Of a DNA stretch of 64,000 nt, positions 28,173 to 38,100 are shown piece after piece. The first letter of the stretch is position 1. Every line of letters starts with the position of its first letter. Under the pieces are notes generated by a model. It saw only the letters and a list, made by a program, of their open reading frames with translations, ran no database searches and was not told the DNA's origin. The stretch comes from Nannocystis pusilla (GTDB lineage Bacteria; Myxococcota_A; Polyangia; Nannocystales; Nannocystaceae), in assembly GCF_020073745.1 (NCBI RefSeq), contig NZ_JAIRAU010000029.1:61710-125709 (forward strand). The letters are read 5' to 3'. The position numbers were made by a program, and so were the translations under genes.

Positions 28173-28476
28173 TCGACCGTGCGGCGCGTCGGCTTCCATC
28201 GCGAGGGCTGAGGCCGGCGCGCGGCGAGCGACGGCGACGGACGCATCGACGGCGGGGGAGCGCGCAGCGGCCTCGTCCTGCTGGGGACGGAATAGGGTGG
28301 GCGAGCGGACGAGCGCCGGGCTGCTGCGCCCACGACGCGCGGCGGCGGCCCGGCCGGCCGCGAGGCACGGTCGCGCCCGCCCAGGGTGCCCACATTCCGA
28401 TCGCGGCTCGGCAGAGCTCGCCCGCTGGTTTGCGCGCGCGGGGCGATTGACCAGACTTGGCGACAACGAGGTCTGG
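28173..28476. other. Intergenic gap with no recognisable feature
   Basis: 304 bases of GC-rich DNA between the dipeptidase stop and the next start. I see no gene, hairpin with clear arms, or repeat unit here. Confidence 0.5.
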
Positions 28477-29589
28477 ATGCTCAAGCTTTCCGATGTGAAT
28501 CGCGTGCTCAGTCAACCGGCGGCCGACAAGACGCTCTCGGTCTACGCCCAGGTCGACCCCTCGCTGTTCGAGAACCAGGGGCGGACGCCGGGCTGGCGGA
28601 TCTGGCTCAAGAACTCGCTGCGCGAGCTGAAGGCCAAGCACGCCGAGCCGGAGACGGCGGAGCTCATCGCTCGCGCCGAGCACTACTTCACCAACCTGCG
28701 CCCGGAGTGCAAGGCGGTCGCGGCGTTCTTCACGCCGAGGGCCGAGCAGGTGCTGCAGCTCAAGGTCCCGATCGTCGCCCCCGAGTGCCACTTCGGGCGG
28801 CCGGCCGTGGCCTCGCTGCTGTGGTTGCTCGACGAGTACGAGCCCTACGTGGTCACCCTCGTCGACTCCGAGAAGGCCCGCTTCTTCGTCGCCCAGCTCG
28901 GGCGCGCCGGCCTCGGCGACACCCGCTTCAACGAGGTGTTCGAGTACGACTTCCCGCAGAAGACGATGATGCCGACCGGCCGCAACGAGGGCAACTATCC
29001 CCAGGGCGGCAACAACCGCGACGCGTTCGCCGCCACGATCCAGGACCACGCGCGCCGGTTCTACCGCGACGTCGCCGAGCAATGCGGTCACCTGCTCGAA
29101 CAGTCAGGTGCGAAGCGGCTCCTGCTCGGGGGGATCGAGACGTCGGCGCACTGCGTGATCGAGCAGATGCACGACACGGTGGCGCGCGCGGTGATCGGGA
29201 TCGTGCCGACGCCGCTGCACCTCGGCGACCAGGCGACCTGGGACGCGATGATGCCGCGGGCCCTCGAGTTCGAGCGCGAGCACGAGCGCGCGCTCGTCGA
29301 CGAGGTGGTCGACCTGGCCAAGGCCGGGGGGCGCGGCGCGCTCGGGATCGCCACGGTGCTCGAGTGCCTGAAGAACAAGCAGGTCGAGCTGCTGCTGGTG
29401 CCGTGGCCGCTCGGCGACGTCGAGCTGCGCGTGCGCCTGCCCGAGCTGGCGATGGCCGCGGGGGCCCGCATCGAGCTGGTCGCCGGCCCGGCCGCGGAGC
29501 GCATCGAGCAGGAGGGCGGGCTGGCGGCGCGCCTCTACTACGGCATCCCGGAGGCCGCTCCGGCCCCGCCGCTGGCCGGCGCGGCCTGA
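28477..29589 (+). CDS. BaeRF family 10 protein (archaeo-eukaryotic release-factor-like)
   Basis: 370 residues from ATG 28477, with GAGG five bases upstream. The N-terminus MLKLSDVNRVL then LSVYAQVDPSLF and the central VVTLVDSEKARFFVAQLG match the bacterial archaeo-eukaryotic release factor (BaeRF) proteins, related to eRF1/Pelota domains. QDHARRFYRDVAEQC, RLLLGGIETS and LGIATVLECLKNKQVELLLV continue the L7Ae-like end domain of that family. Relatives bind the ribosome in stress or dormancy (Balon type); direct peptide release is unlikely because no GGQ motif is seen. A ribosome-protection role is inferred from family only. The 3' end overlaps the convergent kinase gene by 52 bp. Confidence 0.8.
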   Translation: MLKLSDVNRVLSQPAADKTLSVYAQVDPSLFENQGRTPGWRIWLKNSLRELKAKHAEPETAELIARAEHYFTNLRPECKAVAAFFTPRAEQVLQLKVPIVAPECHFGRPAVASLLWLLDEYEPYVVTLVDSEKARFFVAQLGRAGLGDTRFNEVFEYDFPQKTMMPTGRNEGNYPQGGNNRDAFAATIQDHARRFYRDVAEQCGHLLEQSGAKRLLLGGIETSAHCVIEQMHDTVARAVIGIVPTPLHLGDQATWDAMMPRALEFEREHERALVDEVVDLAKAGGRGALGIATVLECLKNKQVELLLVPWPLGDVELRVRLPELAMAAGARIELVAGPAAERIEQEGGLAARLYYGIPEAAPAPPLAGAA

Positions 29590-30671
29590 GCCGGCGGGCA
29601 CGCCGGGAACCACATGCGCACGCGCGTGCCGGCGTCGGCGGATGTCTCGAGGGACAGCCGACCGCCGTGGCGCTCGACGAACGCGCGCACGATCGCCAGC
29701 CCGAGCCCGCTGCCCGCGGGCTTGGTGGTGAAGAACGGCTCGAACACCCGCGGCTGCACGTCGGGCGGGATCCCCGGCCCGTCGTCGGCGACCTCGACGC
29801 AGGCGCCGTCCGCGTCGGCGCAGGTGCGCACCGTCACCGTGCCGGCGTCGGCGACGGCGTCGAGGGCGTTGCCGATCAGGTTGACGAGCGCCGAGGTGAG
29901 CTCGCCCCGGCAGATCCGGATCGGCGGCGCCGGTGACTCGTCGAGGGTGAGTCGCACGTTCGAGGTGCGGCGCAGGCGGTGGCGGCACAGTTCGACGGCG
30001 GCGCGGGCGACGTCGGCGAGCGCGAGCGGGAGGTGGTCGGCGCCGTCGCGGCGGCTGAACCCGCTCAGCCGCTCGATGACCTCGGCGCCGACGGCGACTA
30101 CCCGATCGATCTTGGCGAGCGACTCGAGCCCGGCGGGGTCGGCGGCGAGGTGGCGGCGCAGCATGGACACCTGCAGCTGCAGCGGCGTGAAGATGTTGCG
30201 CAGGTCGTGGGCGATGCCGGCGGCCATCTCGCCGAGAGCGCGCAGCTTCTCCGACTCGGCCAGGCGCGCCTCGGTGACGCGGTGGCGGCGGCGCAGCTCG
30301 GCCTCTCGCAGCTCGCGCTCGACGGCGGGCACCAGGCGCGCGAGGCGGCCCTTGACGATGAAGTCGCGGGCGCCGGCGCGGAGGGCCTCGACGGCGTCCT
30401 CCTCGCGCAGCGCGCCCGACACCACGATCATCGGCAGGTCGAGGCCCGCCGCGCGCACCGCCGCGAGCGCGGCGAGGCAGTCGAACCGCGGCATGGCGCA
30501 GTCGCACAGGACCACGTCCCACGGGCCCGCCTTCAGCTCGTGGTCCATCCCCTCCGGCGTGTCGACGCAGGCCCAGCGGACGGCGAATTCGCCGCGCTCG
30601 AGCGCCCGCACGAGGAGGATGGCGTCCTCCTCGCAGTCGTCGACCACCAGCACGCCGAGCGGGCGGGTCAC
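29538..30671 (-). CDS. Response regulator-histidine kinase hybrid
   Basis: 377 residues from GTG 30671, chosen because it overlaps the upstream stop as GTGA. A receiver (residues 4-118) with acceptor Asp57 (VLCDCAMP) is followed by a HisKA-like helix with His155 (GIAHDLRNIFTPL, an NtrB/HWE-like H-box) and an HATPase with N-box LVNLIGNALDAV, G1 DDGPGIP and G2 GSGLGLAI. No membrane segments. The upstream GAF kinase is translated first, so the two probably form a phosphorelay. The gene ends inside the convergent BaeRF gene. Confidence 0.92.
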   Translation of the reverse strand: MTRPLGVLVVDDCEEDAILLVRALERGEFAVRWACVDTPEGMDHELKAGPWDVVLCDCAMPRFDCLAALAAVRAAGLDLPMIVVSGALREEDAVEALRAGARDFIVKGRLARLVPAVERELREAELRRRHRVTEARLAESEKLRALGEMAAGIAHDLRNIFTPLQLQVSMLRRHLAADPAGLESLAKIDRVVAVGAEVIERLSGFSRRDGADHLPLALADVARAAVELCRHRLRRTSNVRLTLDESPAPPIRICRGELTSALVNLIGNALDAVADAGTVTVRTCADADGACVEVADDGPGIPPDVQPRVFEPFFTTKPAGSGLGLAIVRAFVERHGGRLSLETSADAGTRVRMWFPACPPAQAAPASGGAGAASGMP

Positions 30672-31990
30672 CGGACGTCCACCAGCGCCGGTTCGGGCCG
30701 GGCACGCGCGGGCGCCTCGACGGACATGTCCTTGGGGACATGAGCGAGGTCGCCCGGCGCGAGGGTGAAGTAGAAAGTGGCGCCGGCGCCGGGGCTCGAC
30801 TCGGCCCAGACCCGGCCGCCGTGGCGGCGCACGATCCTCCGGACGGTCGCCAGGCCGATGCCGGTGCCGGGGAATTCGCTCTCGGCGTGCAGGCGGCGGA
30901 ACGGCCCGAACAGCTCGCTCGCTCGCGCGGCGTCGAAGCCGACCCCGTTGTCGCGCACGTGATAGACGAGCTCGCCGTCGACCTCGCGCGCGCCGACCTC
31001 GACGGTCGGCTCGCTGCGCGGGCGGGTGAACTTGAACGCGTTGCCGAGCAAGTTCTGCAGCAGCACGCGCAGCAGCCCGGGGTCGGCGAGGGCGACCAAG
31101 CTCTCGGCGACGACGACGCGGACGCGCCGGGCGGGCTGGCCGTCCTGCAGCTCGCGGGCGACGCTGCGGGCCAGCGCGGACACGTCGACGGTCTCGCGGT
31201 GCGGGGCGCTGCCGCCGGCTTGGACGCGCGACAGGCCGAGCATGTCGCCGATCATGCGATCCATGCGGGCGGCGCTGCGGCGCACCCGGGTCAGCCAGTC
31301 GCGGCCGCGTGGGTCGAGGGCGTCGGCGTAGTCCTCGGAGAGCGCGGCGGACAGACCTTCGATCGCCCGCAGCGGCGCGCGCAGGTCGTGGGAGACGGCG
31401 TAGGCGAACGATTCGAGCTCGTCGGCGAGGGCCTGGAGCTGCGCGGTCCGCTCGCGGACCCGGCGCTCGAGGTCGTTGTAGAGCTCGATGTTGGTCAGCG
31501 CGATCGAGGTGCTGTCGGCCAGCGCCTGCAGCAGCGCCACCTCGCGCTCGCTGGTCGTGCGGCGCCGGGCCCAGTAGGTCCCGATCGCGCCGATCGGGCT
31601 GGTCCGGCGGATCGGCACCATCGCCATGCTCTTGACGAAGGTCGCCCGATAGACGTCGGCGGGGATCCGCGGGTCGACGAACACGTCGGGGATGACGAGG
31701 GACCGCGCCTGCTGCATCACCCAGCCGCTGACGCAGGTGGCGAGCGGGAAGCGCCTGCCCTTCCAGAGCGGGCTTATCGCCTCCTCGTCGGCGTAGAAGC
31801 ATTGTCCACAGTCGCGGAGCACGAAGGTGGCGCCGTCGGCCCCGACGAGCTCGCGCGCGGCGTGGCGCACGATCGCCGTGACGTCATTCAGCGTCCGGGC
31901 GAGCGACAGCTCCTGGACGACCGCGATCAGATGTTCGAGCCTCGATTCGAGGTGCGAGACTTCAGCCATGCTCGCAAATTGTGGGCGCAT
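30668..31990 (-). CDS. GAF-domain histidine kinase
   Basis: 440 residues from ATG 31990; ATG 31969 (seven codons on) is the alternative, but GGCGAGG sits upstream of the first. A GAF domain (about 20-170) contains VGADGATFVLRDCGQCFYAD. HisKA has His201 in YAVSHDLRAPLRAIEGL, and HATPase has LQNLLGNAFKF, DNGVGFD and GTGIGLA, a layout like phytochrome-family kinases. No PHY or PAS domain precedes it, so chromophore binding is not supported. The last codons (PKDMS) fall in a 14-bp repeat (30722-30749), so a repeat expansion would alter the C-terminus. Coupled to the downstream hybrid by GTGA. Confidence 0.9.
   Translation of the reverse strand: MRPQFASMAEVSHLESRLEHLIAVVQELSLARTLNDVTAIVRHAARELVGADGATFVLRDCGQCFYADEEAISPLWKGRRFPLATCVSGWVMQQARSLVIPDVFVDPRIPADVYRATFVKSMAMVPIRRTSPIGAIGTYWARRRTTSEREVALLQALADSTSIALTNIELYNDLERRVRERTAQLQALADELESFAYAVSHDLRAPLRAIEGLSAALSEDYADALDPRGRDWLTRVRRSAARMDRMIGDMLGLSRVQAGGSAPHRETVDVSALARSVARELQDGQPARRVRVVVAESLVALADPGLLRVLLQNLLGNAFKFTRPRSEPTVEVGAREVDGELVYHVRDNGVGFDAARASELFGPFRRLHAESEFPGTGIGLATVRRIVRRHGGRVWAESSPGAGATFYFTLAPGDLAHVPKDMSVEAPARARPEPALVDVR
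30722..30749. repeat. 14-bp tandem repeat, two units, locus 3, inside a coding end
   Basis: GGACATGTCCTTGG and GGACATGAGCGAGG are consecutive 14-bp units in the 3' end of the GAF kinase gene. The pair also forms an imperfect inverted repeat (CATGTCC / GGACATG). Confidence 0.75.
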
Positions 31991-32235
31991 TGATGCGCCT
32001 CGCCAAGGGCGCCGCCCGCGGCCGCAGACCAAGCCGTTGTGTGCTTCACGCACGCGCCGCGGCGCGGTCCTCGGCGCGGAGCGGCGCGAGCGCGCGGCTC
32101 GCTGGCGGACGCGGGCGCATGACCGCCCGGCAATGTTGGGGCCGATCGCGGACACGATTCGCGGCCGGCGTGGGGTCCGTCGTGGACACAGTCGCGTCTG
32201 GTTCGGCAAACCGGGCTCGTGTACCCTCGGCTCTC

Positions 32236-33993
32236 ATGACTTTCGCTCGCTCCTTCCCGCTTGTTTTATGGACCATGGTGCTGGCCGCTTGCCCGGGCGA
32301 CCCGGCGACGACCACCGAGAGCACGACGGAGCCCCCGGGCGACACGCCGGGCACGTCGACCTCGACCGGCGAGACCACCGAGGCGCCGACCACCGAGGTG
32401 CCGACCACCGGCGCGCCGACCACCGGCGATTCGACGACGACGAGCACGACCGGCACGACCGGCGACACGACCACCACCGGCGGCGACGGGGCGATCACGC
32501 GGGTGCTCTATCATCCGCACGTCGTGATCAACAACGCGCAGGCCGCGTCGGCGGCCCGCTACGTCGAGATCGTCGACGGCGTGGCCCAGCCGCCGGTGAC
32601 CCTCGTCGATCCCGGCGGTCTGCCGCTGACGCGGGGCGAGGCGGTGGTCGACGGGCGCTGGGCGCCGTACTACACGTTCGGGCCGGAGCCGCCGCGGCTG
32701 TGGGCGGTCGACCTGGACGCCCTCGCGGCCCACGAGGTCGCGCTGCCGCCCGACGCCGAGCGGATCGCGCTGGCCAAGACGTCGCGCGACGAGTCGCATT
32801 TGATCGTCTGGTTCGCCCCGCAGGGCAGCAGCGACGGCGCGGACTATCAATATTACGTGTGTGCGCTCGGGCCGGCGGGCGAGTGCGAGCTCGCGCCGGT
32901 CGAGTCGGCCGCCGGTCCCGCCACCTACATCGATGACATCCACGACATCTCGGGCACGAGCGGGCGGATCTGGTACAGCACGGCCGAGGTCGACGGCCCG
33001 GGGCGCACGGAGCTGATGGGCGACGTCACGGCCCCGGCCGACGCGATCACGCTGGCCGAATTCCCCGACTACGACAGCGGCCACTTCAGCTTCGTCTCGC
33101 TCGACGAGAAGACGGTGTACTTCAACCTCGCCGACGGGGCCGAGACGCACGCGATGGACATCAGCGCCGACCCGCCGGGCCCGATGGTGTCGCTGCACCC
33201 GCCGCTGCCGGGCGTGCGCCGCCGCTGGTCCGACGACGAGAAGGACCTGCTGCTGTTCGTCAGCGACGGCCTGTGGGGCGACCTGTCGCACGTCGCCGTC
33301 GACGGCGCGAGCGCGGGGCCGATGGTCGACCTCAACACCGGCGGGCCGGGGCACGTCTACACCAAGCCGCTGCAGCTGCTCCCGGACAGGCGCGTGCTGA
33401 TCCTCGCCGACATCGAGGCGCCGATGATCAACCACGCGTACGTGCTCGACATCGCCGAACCCGACGCGCCGCCCCTGCAGCCGAGCGGGCCGCTGGGGCC
33501 GACCGGGACGGTCAACGACGCCTTCGTGCGCGACGACCCGGCGCACGTGTTCTACTACGCGCAGGAGACCGACCAGTCGCCCAACGAGCTCTACCGCGCG
33601 CGCCTCGAGCCGCCGGGCGAGCCGCACAAGCTCAACGCGCCGCTGCCCGACGGCAGCTATCTGCTGAGCGGGGCCTTCGCCACGTCGGCCGACGGTCAGC
33701 GGGTGATCTACGCCGGCTCGGAGGTCGCCGACCGGCTCGACCTGTTCCTCGTCGAGTTCGCCGGCGAGGCGCCGGGGACGCCGGTCAACCTCACCAGCGG
33801 CCTCCAGGATGAGGTCCACCTGCTCGGTCGCCTCGGGCCCGACGCCGCCCAGGCGTTCTTCGCCGTCAAGGACGCGAACAACGAGTTCGGCGCGCTCTAC
33901 ATGGTGCCGCTGTCGCCCGAGGTCGGCCCGCCGCAGGCGATCTCCGCGGCGGGCGAACAGGTGCAGCAGTACTACCTGCTGCCGGCGAAGTGA
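32236..33993 (+). CDS. Lipoprotein with Thr-rich linker and TolB-like propeller
   Basis: 585 residues from ATG 32236. Lipobox WTMVLAAC-PGDP gives lipidated Cys19. A Thr/Pro/Gly/Ser linker runs from residue 23 to about 82. The rest has repeated strands of the form KTSRDESHLIVWFAPQ, FVSLDEKTVYFNLADG, WSDDEKDLLLFVSDG, ATSADGQRVIYAGSEV and GPDAAQAFFAVKD, typical of WD40-like/TolB-type propeller blades. A surface-anchored binding scaffold is inferred. It is divergent from the GAF kinase and stands alone; the 14-bp repeats follow its stop. Confidence 0.82.
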   Translation: MTFARSFPLVLWTMVLAACPGDPATTTESTTEPPGDTPGTSTSTGETTEAPTTEVPTTGAPTTGDSTTTSTTGTTGDTTTTGGDGAITRVLYHPHVVINNAQAASAARYVEIVDGVAQPPVTLVDPGGLPLTRGEAVVDGRWAPYYTFGPEPPRLWAVDLDALAAHEVALPPDAERIALAKTSRDESHLIVWFAPQGSSDGADYQYYVCALGPAGECELAPVESAAGPATYIDDIHDISGTSGRIWYSTAEVDGPGRTELMGDVTAPADAITLAEFPDYDSGHFSFVSLDEKTVYFNLADGAETHAMDISADPPGPMVSLHPPLPGVRRRWSDDEKDLLLFVSDGLWGDLSHVAVDGASAGPMVDLNTGGPGHVYTKPLQLLPDRRVLILADIEAPMINHAYVLDIAEPDAPPLQPSGPLGPTGTVNDAFVRDDPAHVFYYAQETDQSPNELYRARLEPPGEPHKLNAPLPDGSYLLSGAFATSADGQRVIYAGSEVADRLDLFLVEFAGEAPGTPVNLTSGLQDEVHLLGRLGPDAAQAFFAVKDANNEFGALYMVPLSPEVGPPQAISAAGEQVQQYYLLPAK

Positions 33994-34505
33994 ATGCGAG
34001 TATGTCGTGAAGGACATGCCCTTGAGGACATGTCCTTCGCGCCTTTCCGTGCGCCGGCGGGCGGTCGGTCAGTTGTCGGCCAGCAGCTAGGTCGCGAGCT
34101 GCTTGCCGATGGCGCTCGGATAGACCGGGGTCGGGGACGGCGAGCGGCTGGTCACCGGTATCGGCGGTCTCGCGTCCGCCCTCGCTCACGCCGGCGAGGG
34201 CGAGCCGCGGGATCACCATGATGGCGCGCGTCCAGACGGGCCAGAGATCCCGCGAGGACAAGCGGGACCAGGGCGGGGGCGGGCAGCCACTCGAGGGCGC
34301 GTACGGGGTGAGGCGGCAGGCGAACGATGACTCGGGTTCATCCGCGGCCACCCGGCCCGGCTGCGCCGGCGAGCGCGTCGTCGCAGACGTCCTTGCGGGC
34401 GCGTGGTGGCACGGCGGTTGCTGGCGTCGCGCCATGGCACCGGCGCTGCCGGTGTGCGCCGCTCCGCACCAACGTCCTCGACGCCGTGGTACGCATGCGA
34501 ACGGC
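33994..34505. other. Intergenic region with 14-bp repeats; no intact gene
   Basis: Repeat units at 33998-34039 are followed by about 450 bases in which no frame could be supported on either strand. On the minus strand short stretches (for example ALEWLPAPALVPLVLAG near 34,300) look protein-like but are broken by stops, so a decayed membrane protein gene is possible. Confidence 0.5.
33998..34039. repeat. 14-bp tandem repeat, three units, locus 4
   Basis: GAGTATGTCGTGAA, GGACATGCCCTTGA and GGACATGTCCTTCG follow one another directly, starting four bases past the stop codon of the propeller lipoprotein. Confidence 0.85.
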
Positions 34506-35117
34506 ATGACGAGTCACGAGGGCATGAGTCGCGAGGGTGCGGGAGTTAGGGCTCGCCTGGCTGCGCAGCTCGCTGCCGGGGGGCTGCGGCTCACGGGGTC
34601 GGCGCCTCCGGTCGAGCTGGTCCGGCTGGACGAGGCGGACGCCGAGGCCCTGTTCCGGCTGATCGACGCCAACCGGGCCCACCTGCGCGAGTGGCTCGGC
34701 TGGCTCGACGCGACCGACAGCGCCGCGAACGTCCGCGAGTTCATCGCCGAGTCGCGGCGCCAGTTCGACGACGACGGCACGATCGTGTGGTCGATCCGCC
34801 ACGACGGCGAGCCCGTCGGGGTGATCAGCTTCCACGCGATCGCTTGGGACGAGCTGCGCGCGTCGCTCGGGTACTGGCTGGCGCGACCGGCGATGGGCCG
34901 CGGGATCGCCACCTCGGCCCTGCGCGCGGTCGTGGCCTTCGGCTTCGGCGGGCTCGGGCTGCGCTGCCTGCGGGCGCGGATCGCCCCCGGCAACACCCGC
35001 AGCGCGGCCCTGGTCCGCCGGCTCGGCTTCCGCTCGGTCGGGATCATCGACCCCGGTGAGTGGCTGTACGGCCGGTCGGTCGCCCACGAGGTGTTCGAAC
35101 TCGAGGACATGTCCTGA
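34506..35117 (+). CDS. GNAT acetyltransferase, RimJ/RimL-like
   Basis: 203 residues from ATG 34506; ATG 34524 is also possible and neither has a clear ribosome site. The fold and motifs are of the RimJ/RimL type: LVRLDEADAEALFRLIDANR, VISFHAIAWDELRASLGYWLARPAMGRGIATSAL (acetyl-CoA pyrophosphate loop RGIATSAL), and IAPGNTRSAALVRRLGF. Substrates in the family are N-termini of ribosomal proteins, antibiotics or amino-sugars; this one is not assigned. The last codons (ELEDMS) are inside 14-bp repeats. It faces the convergent NRPS-PKS, so self-protection is conceivable but speculative. Confidence 0.85.
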   Translation: MTSHEGMSREGAGVRARLAAQLAAGGLRLTGSAPPVELVRLDEADAEALFRLIDANRAHLREWLGWLDATDSAANVREFIAESRRQFDDDGTIVWSIRHDGEPVGVISFHAIAWDELRASLGYWLARPAMGRGIATSALRAVVAFGFGGLGLRCLRARIAPGNTRSAALVRRLGFRSVGIIDPGEWLYGRSVAHEVFELEDMS

Positions 35118-35160
35118 AGGAAATGTCCTGAAGGGCATGTTCTTCGGATCATGTCCTTAC
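35105..35160. repeat. 14-bp tandem repeat, four units, locus 5, between convergent genes
   Basis: GGACATGTCCTGAA, GGAAATGTCCTGAA, GGGCATGTTCTTCG and GATCATGTCCTTAC run end to end. The first unit encodes the GNAT C-terminus and stop; the last overlaps the NRPS-PKS stop (35157-35159). Confidence 0.85.
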
Positions 35161-38100
35161 AGCCTGGCGAGCGCGCCCGCCAGGATCGCCGCGGTGGCGG
35201 CGACGGCCGGCTCGTCCATCATCGAGAAGTGGTCGGCGTCGACGCCGGCGCGGGTGAACGCGCCGTCGACCAGGTCCATCCACGCGCGGTCGGCGTGGCG
35301 ATCGTCGGGGTCGGCCTGGACGCGGGCCTTGACGTACAGCGCGTCGACCGGCAGCGGGGCCGGCTCGCAGCCGGCGAGGGCCTGCCAGGTGGCGCGGACG
35401 AGCGCGCGGAAGGCCGGATCGCCGCGCAGGGTCGCGGCGAACTGTTCGTAGGCGCGGGACGAGTCGGCGCGCATCTGCTCGGCGATCCGGAACAGGTCGT
35501 CGTCGCCGGCGATGACGAGGCGGCGCGCGAGGTCGAGGGCGGAGGTGTCGAGCAGCGCGACGAGGTCGACGCGCTCGCCCTCGGCGAGCAGCTGCCGCGC
35601 CATCTCGAAGGCGATGACGCCGCCCGCCGAGTGGCCGCCGAGCAGGTACGGGCCGCTGGCCTGGACGGCGCGCACCTCGGCGAGGTAGCGGGCCACGAGC
35701 TCGTCCATGCGCGCGTACACGGGCTCGCCGGGCTCCATGCCCGAGGCGCGCAGGCCGGTCACGTGCAGCGCGGGCGGGAGCCGCTGCGCCAGTGGCAGGT
35801 AGGTGAAGACGGTGCCGCCGATCGGCTGGACCAGGAAGAGCCGCCGGCCCGGACCCGGGCGCAAGGTGACGGCGAGGCTGGCGGGCGCGGGCGGGGTCGC
35901 GTCGGTCGGCTCGCTCGCGGGCAGGCGCGCGCGCACGGCCGCGGCGAGGCCGGCCGGCGTGGGGTGCTCGACGAACGCGTGCACCGGCAGCTTGACGGCC
36001 AGCAGCTCCTCGAGGCGCACGCGCACACGCAGGGCCAGGAACGACGAGCCGCCGAGGTCGAAGAAGTTGTCGTCCGCGGCCGGCGGCGGGACGCCGAGCA
36101 CGTCGGCGAACACGTCGGCGATCGTCCGCGCGACGGGGTCGGCGGAGGACGGCGCGCGCGACTCGACGGCCGGCGATGCGAGCGGCGACGCCGGTGCTGC
36201 GAGCGCCGCGGCGCCGCGACGGGGCAGCTCGTGGTGGACGCGCTCGAAGGCGTAGGTCGGCAGCGGAACGCGGCGCCGCTGCTCGCCGGCGAACAGCTCG
36301 CGCCAGCGAATGTCGGTACCGCGGCACCACAGCTGCGCGAGCGCGTGGGTGAACTCTTCGAGGTCGGTGCGGCGACCGCCGCGGGTCGCCATCGTGGTCA
36401 GGATGAGGCGGCCGCGCGCGGCGGGATGGCGCCGCGCGAGGCCGGCGAGCGTGCGCCCGGGGCCGACCTCGACGAGGACGAGCTCGGGATCGGCGAGCAG
36501 CCGGTCGAGGCCGGCGGCGAAGCGCACGGTGCCTCGCAGGTGGCGCGCCCAGTGCAGCGGGTCGCGGGCCTCGTCGGCGCCGAGCCAGTCGCCGGTGACG
36601 TTGGAGACGAGGGGGATCGCCGGGGCCGAGAGTTGCAATTGCTGCGCGCAGGCGACGAGCTGTGGCAGCAGCGGCTCGACCAATGCGCAGTGCGAGGCGC
36701 CGGCCACCGGCAGCCGCTTGTATTCGACGCCGTCGCGGGCGAGCTCGGCCTCCATGCGGGCGATCGCGTCGACGCGGCCCGCGACCACGCAGCTGTCCGC
36801 GGCGTTGACGACGGCGAGGTCGAGGCCGTCGCCGAGCCGGGGCGCGAGCTCGTCCGCGGGCAGGGCGACGGCCAGCAGCGCGGCCTCGACGTCCAATGAT
36901 TCGTGAAGGCGCGCGCGCGTGGCCAGCAGGCGGACGGCGTCGTCGAGCGAGAGGACGCCGGCGATCGCGGCCGCGGTGTACTCGCCGAGGCTGTGGCCGG
37001 TCAGCGCCGCCGGCACGACGCCGAGTGCCATCATTCGTCGGGCCAGCGCGTATTCGCAGCAGAAGATCGCCGGCAAGAAGCGGGTCGGCCGGCGCAGCTC
37101 GCGGGCGGCCGCCTCGGGGTCGCCGGCGTACAGCAGGGCGCGGACGTCGAATTCGAGCTCGCCGGCGAAGCGCGCGGCGGCGGCGTCGAATTCGGCGCGG
37201 TACTGCGGATCGTGCTCGTACGACTCGCGGCCCATGCCGACCTCCTGCGTGCCGCCGCCGGGGAACAGGAAGGCGACCCGCGGCGGACGCTCGCCGGCGA
37301 CGCCCTCGACCACGAGGGTCCGATCGGCGGCGCGCAGCGCATGGACGGCCCCGGCGACGTCGCGGGCGATCACCGCCATTCGCCGCGGCAGGGCGGTCCG
37401 GCCGCGGGCGAGCGTGTGGGCGACGTCGGCCAGCGGCGGCGCGTCGGGGCGGTCGAGGGCGTCGCTCAAGCGCGCGGCGCCATTCGCCAGCGAGCCGGGC
37501 GACCGCGCCGACAGCACGAGCAGCTGCACCGGCCGCGACGGGCCCGAGGGCGGGAGCGCCGGGGCCTCCTCGAGGATCGCGTGGGCGTTGGTGCCGCCGA
37601 CCCCGAACGAGCTCACGGCGGCGAATCGCGGCACATGTCCTCTCGGCCATGGCCGCAGCTCGGGGTCGACGAAGAACGGGCTGTCGGCGAGCGCGAGCTC
37701 GGGGTTGGCGGCGCGGAAGTGCAGGGTCGGCGGGATGGCCTCGCGCGCGAGCGCCAGCGCGGCCTTGATCAGGCCGGTGACGCCAGCGGTGGCCCCGAGG
37801 TGACCGATGTTGCCCTTGATCGAGCCGAGCGCGCAGTAGCCCGACCGGGCGGTGGTGCGGCGCCAGGCCTGGGTCAGGGCCGCGACCTCGATCGGGTCGC
37901 CGAGCCGCGTCGCGGTGCCGTGCGCCTCGACCAGGCCGATCGCCCCCGGGTCGACGCCGGCGAGCGCGAGCGCCCGCTCGATCACCTCGCATTGCCCCGG
38001 GACGCTCGGCGCGGTCAGGCCGACCTTGCGCGCGCCGTCGTTGTTGATCGCCGTCGCCCGGATCACCGCGTGGATCGTGTCACCGTCGGCCAGCGCGTCG

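Noticed and set aside
33866..34507. Minus-strand frame of about 213 codons over the gap before the GNAT gene
   Set aside because: Pro/Arg-rich, overlaps the end of the propeller lipoprotein in antisense, and shows no domain; only short protein-like pieces broken by stops.
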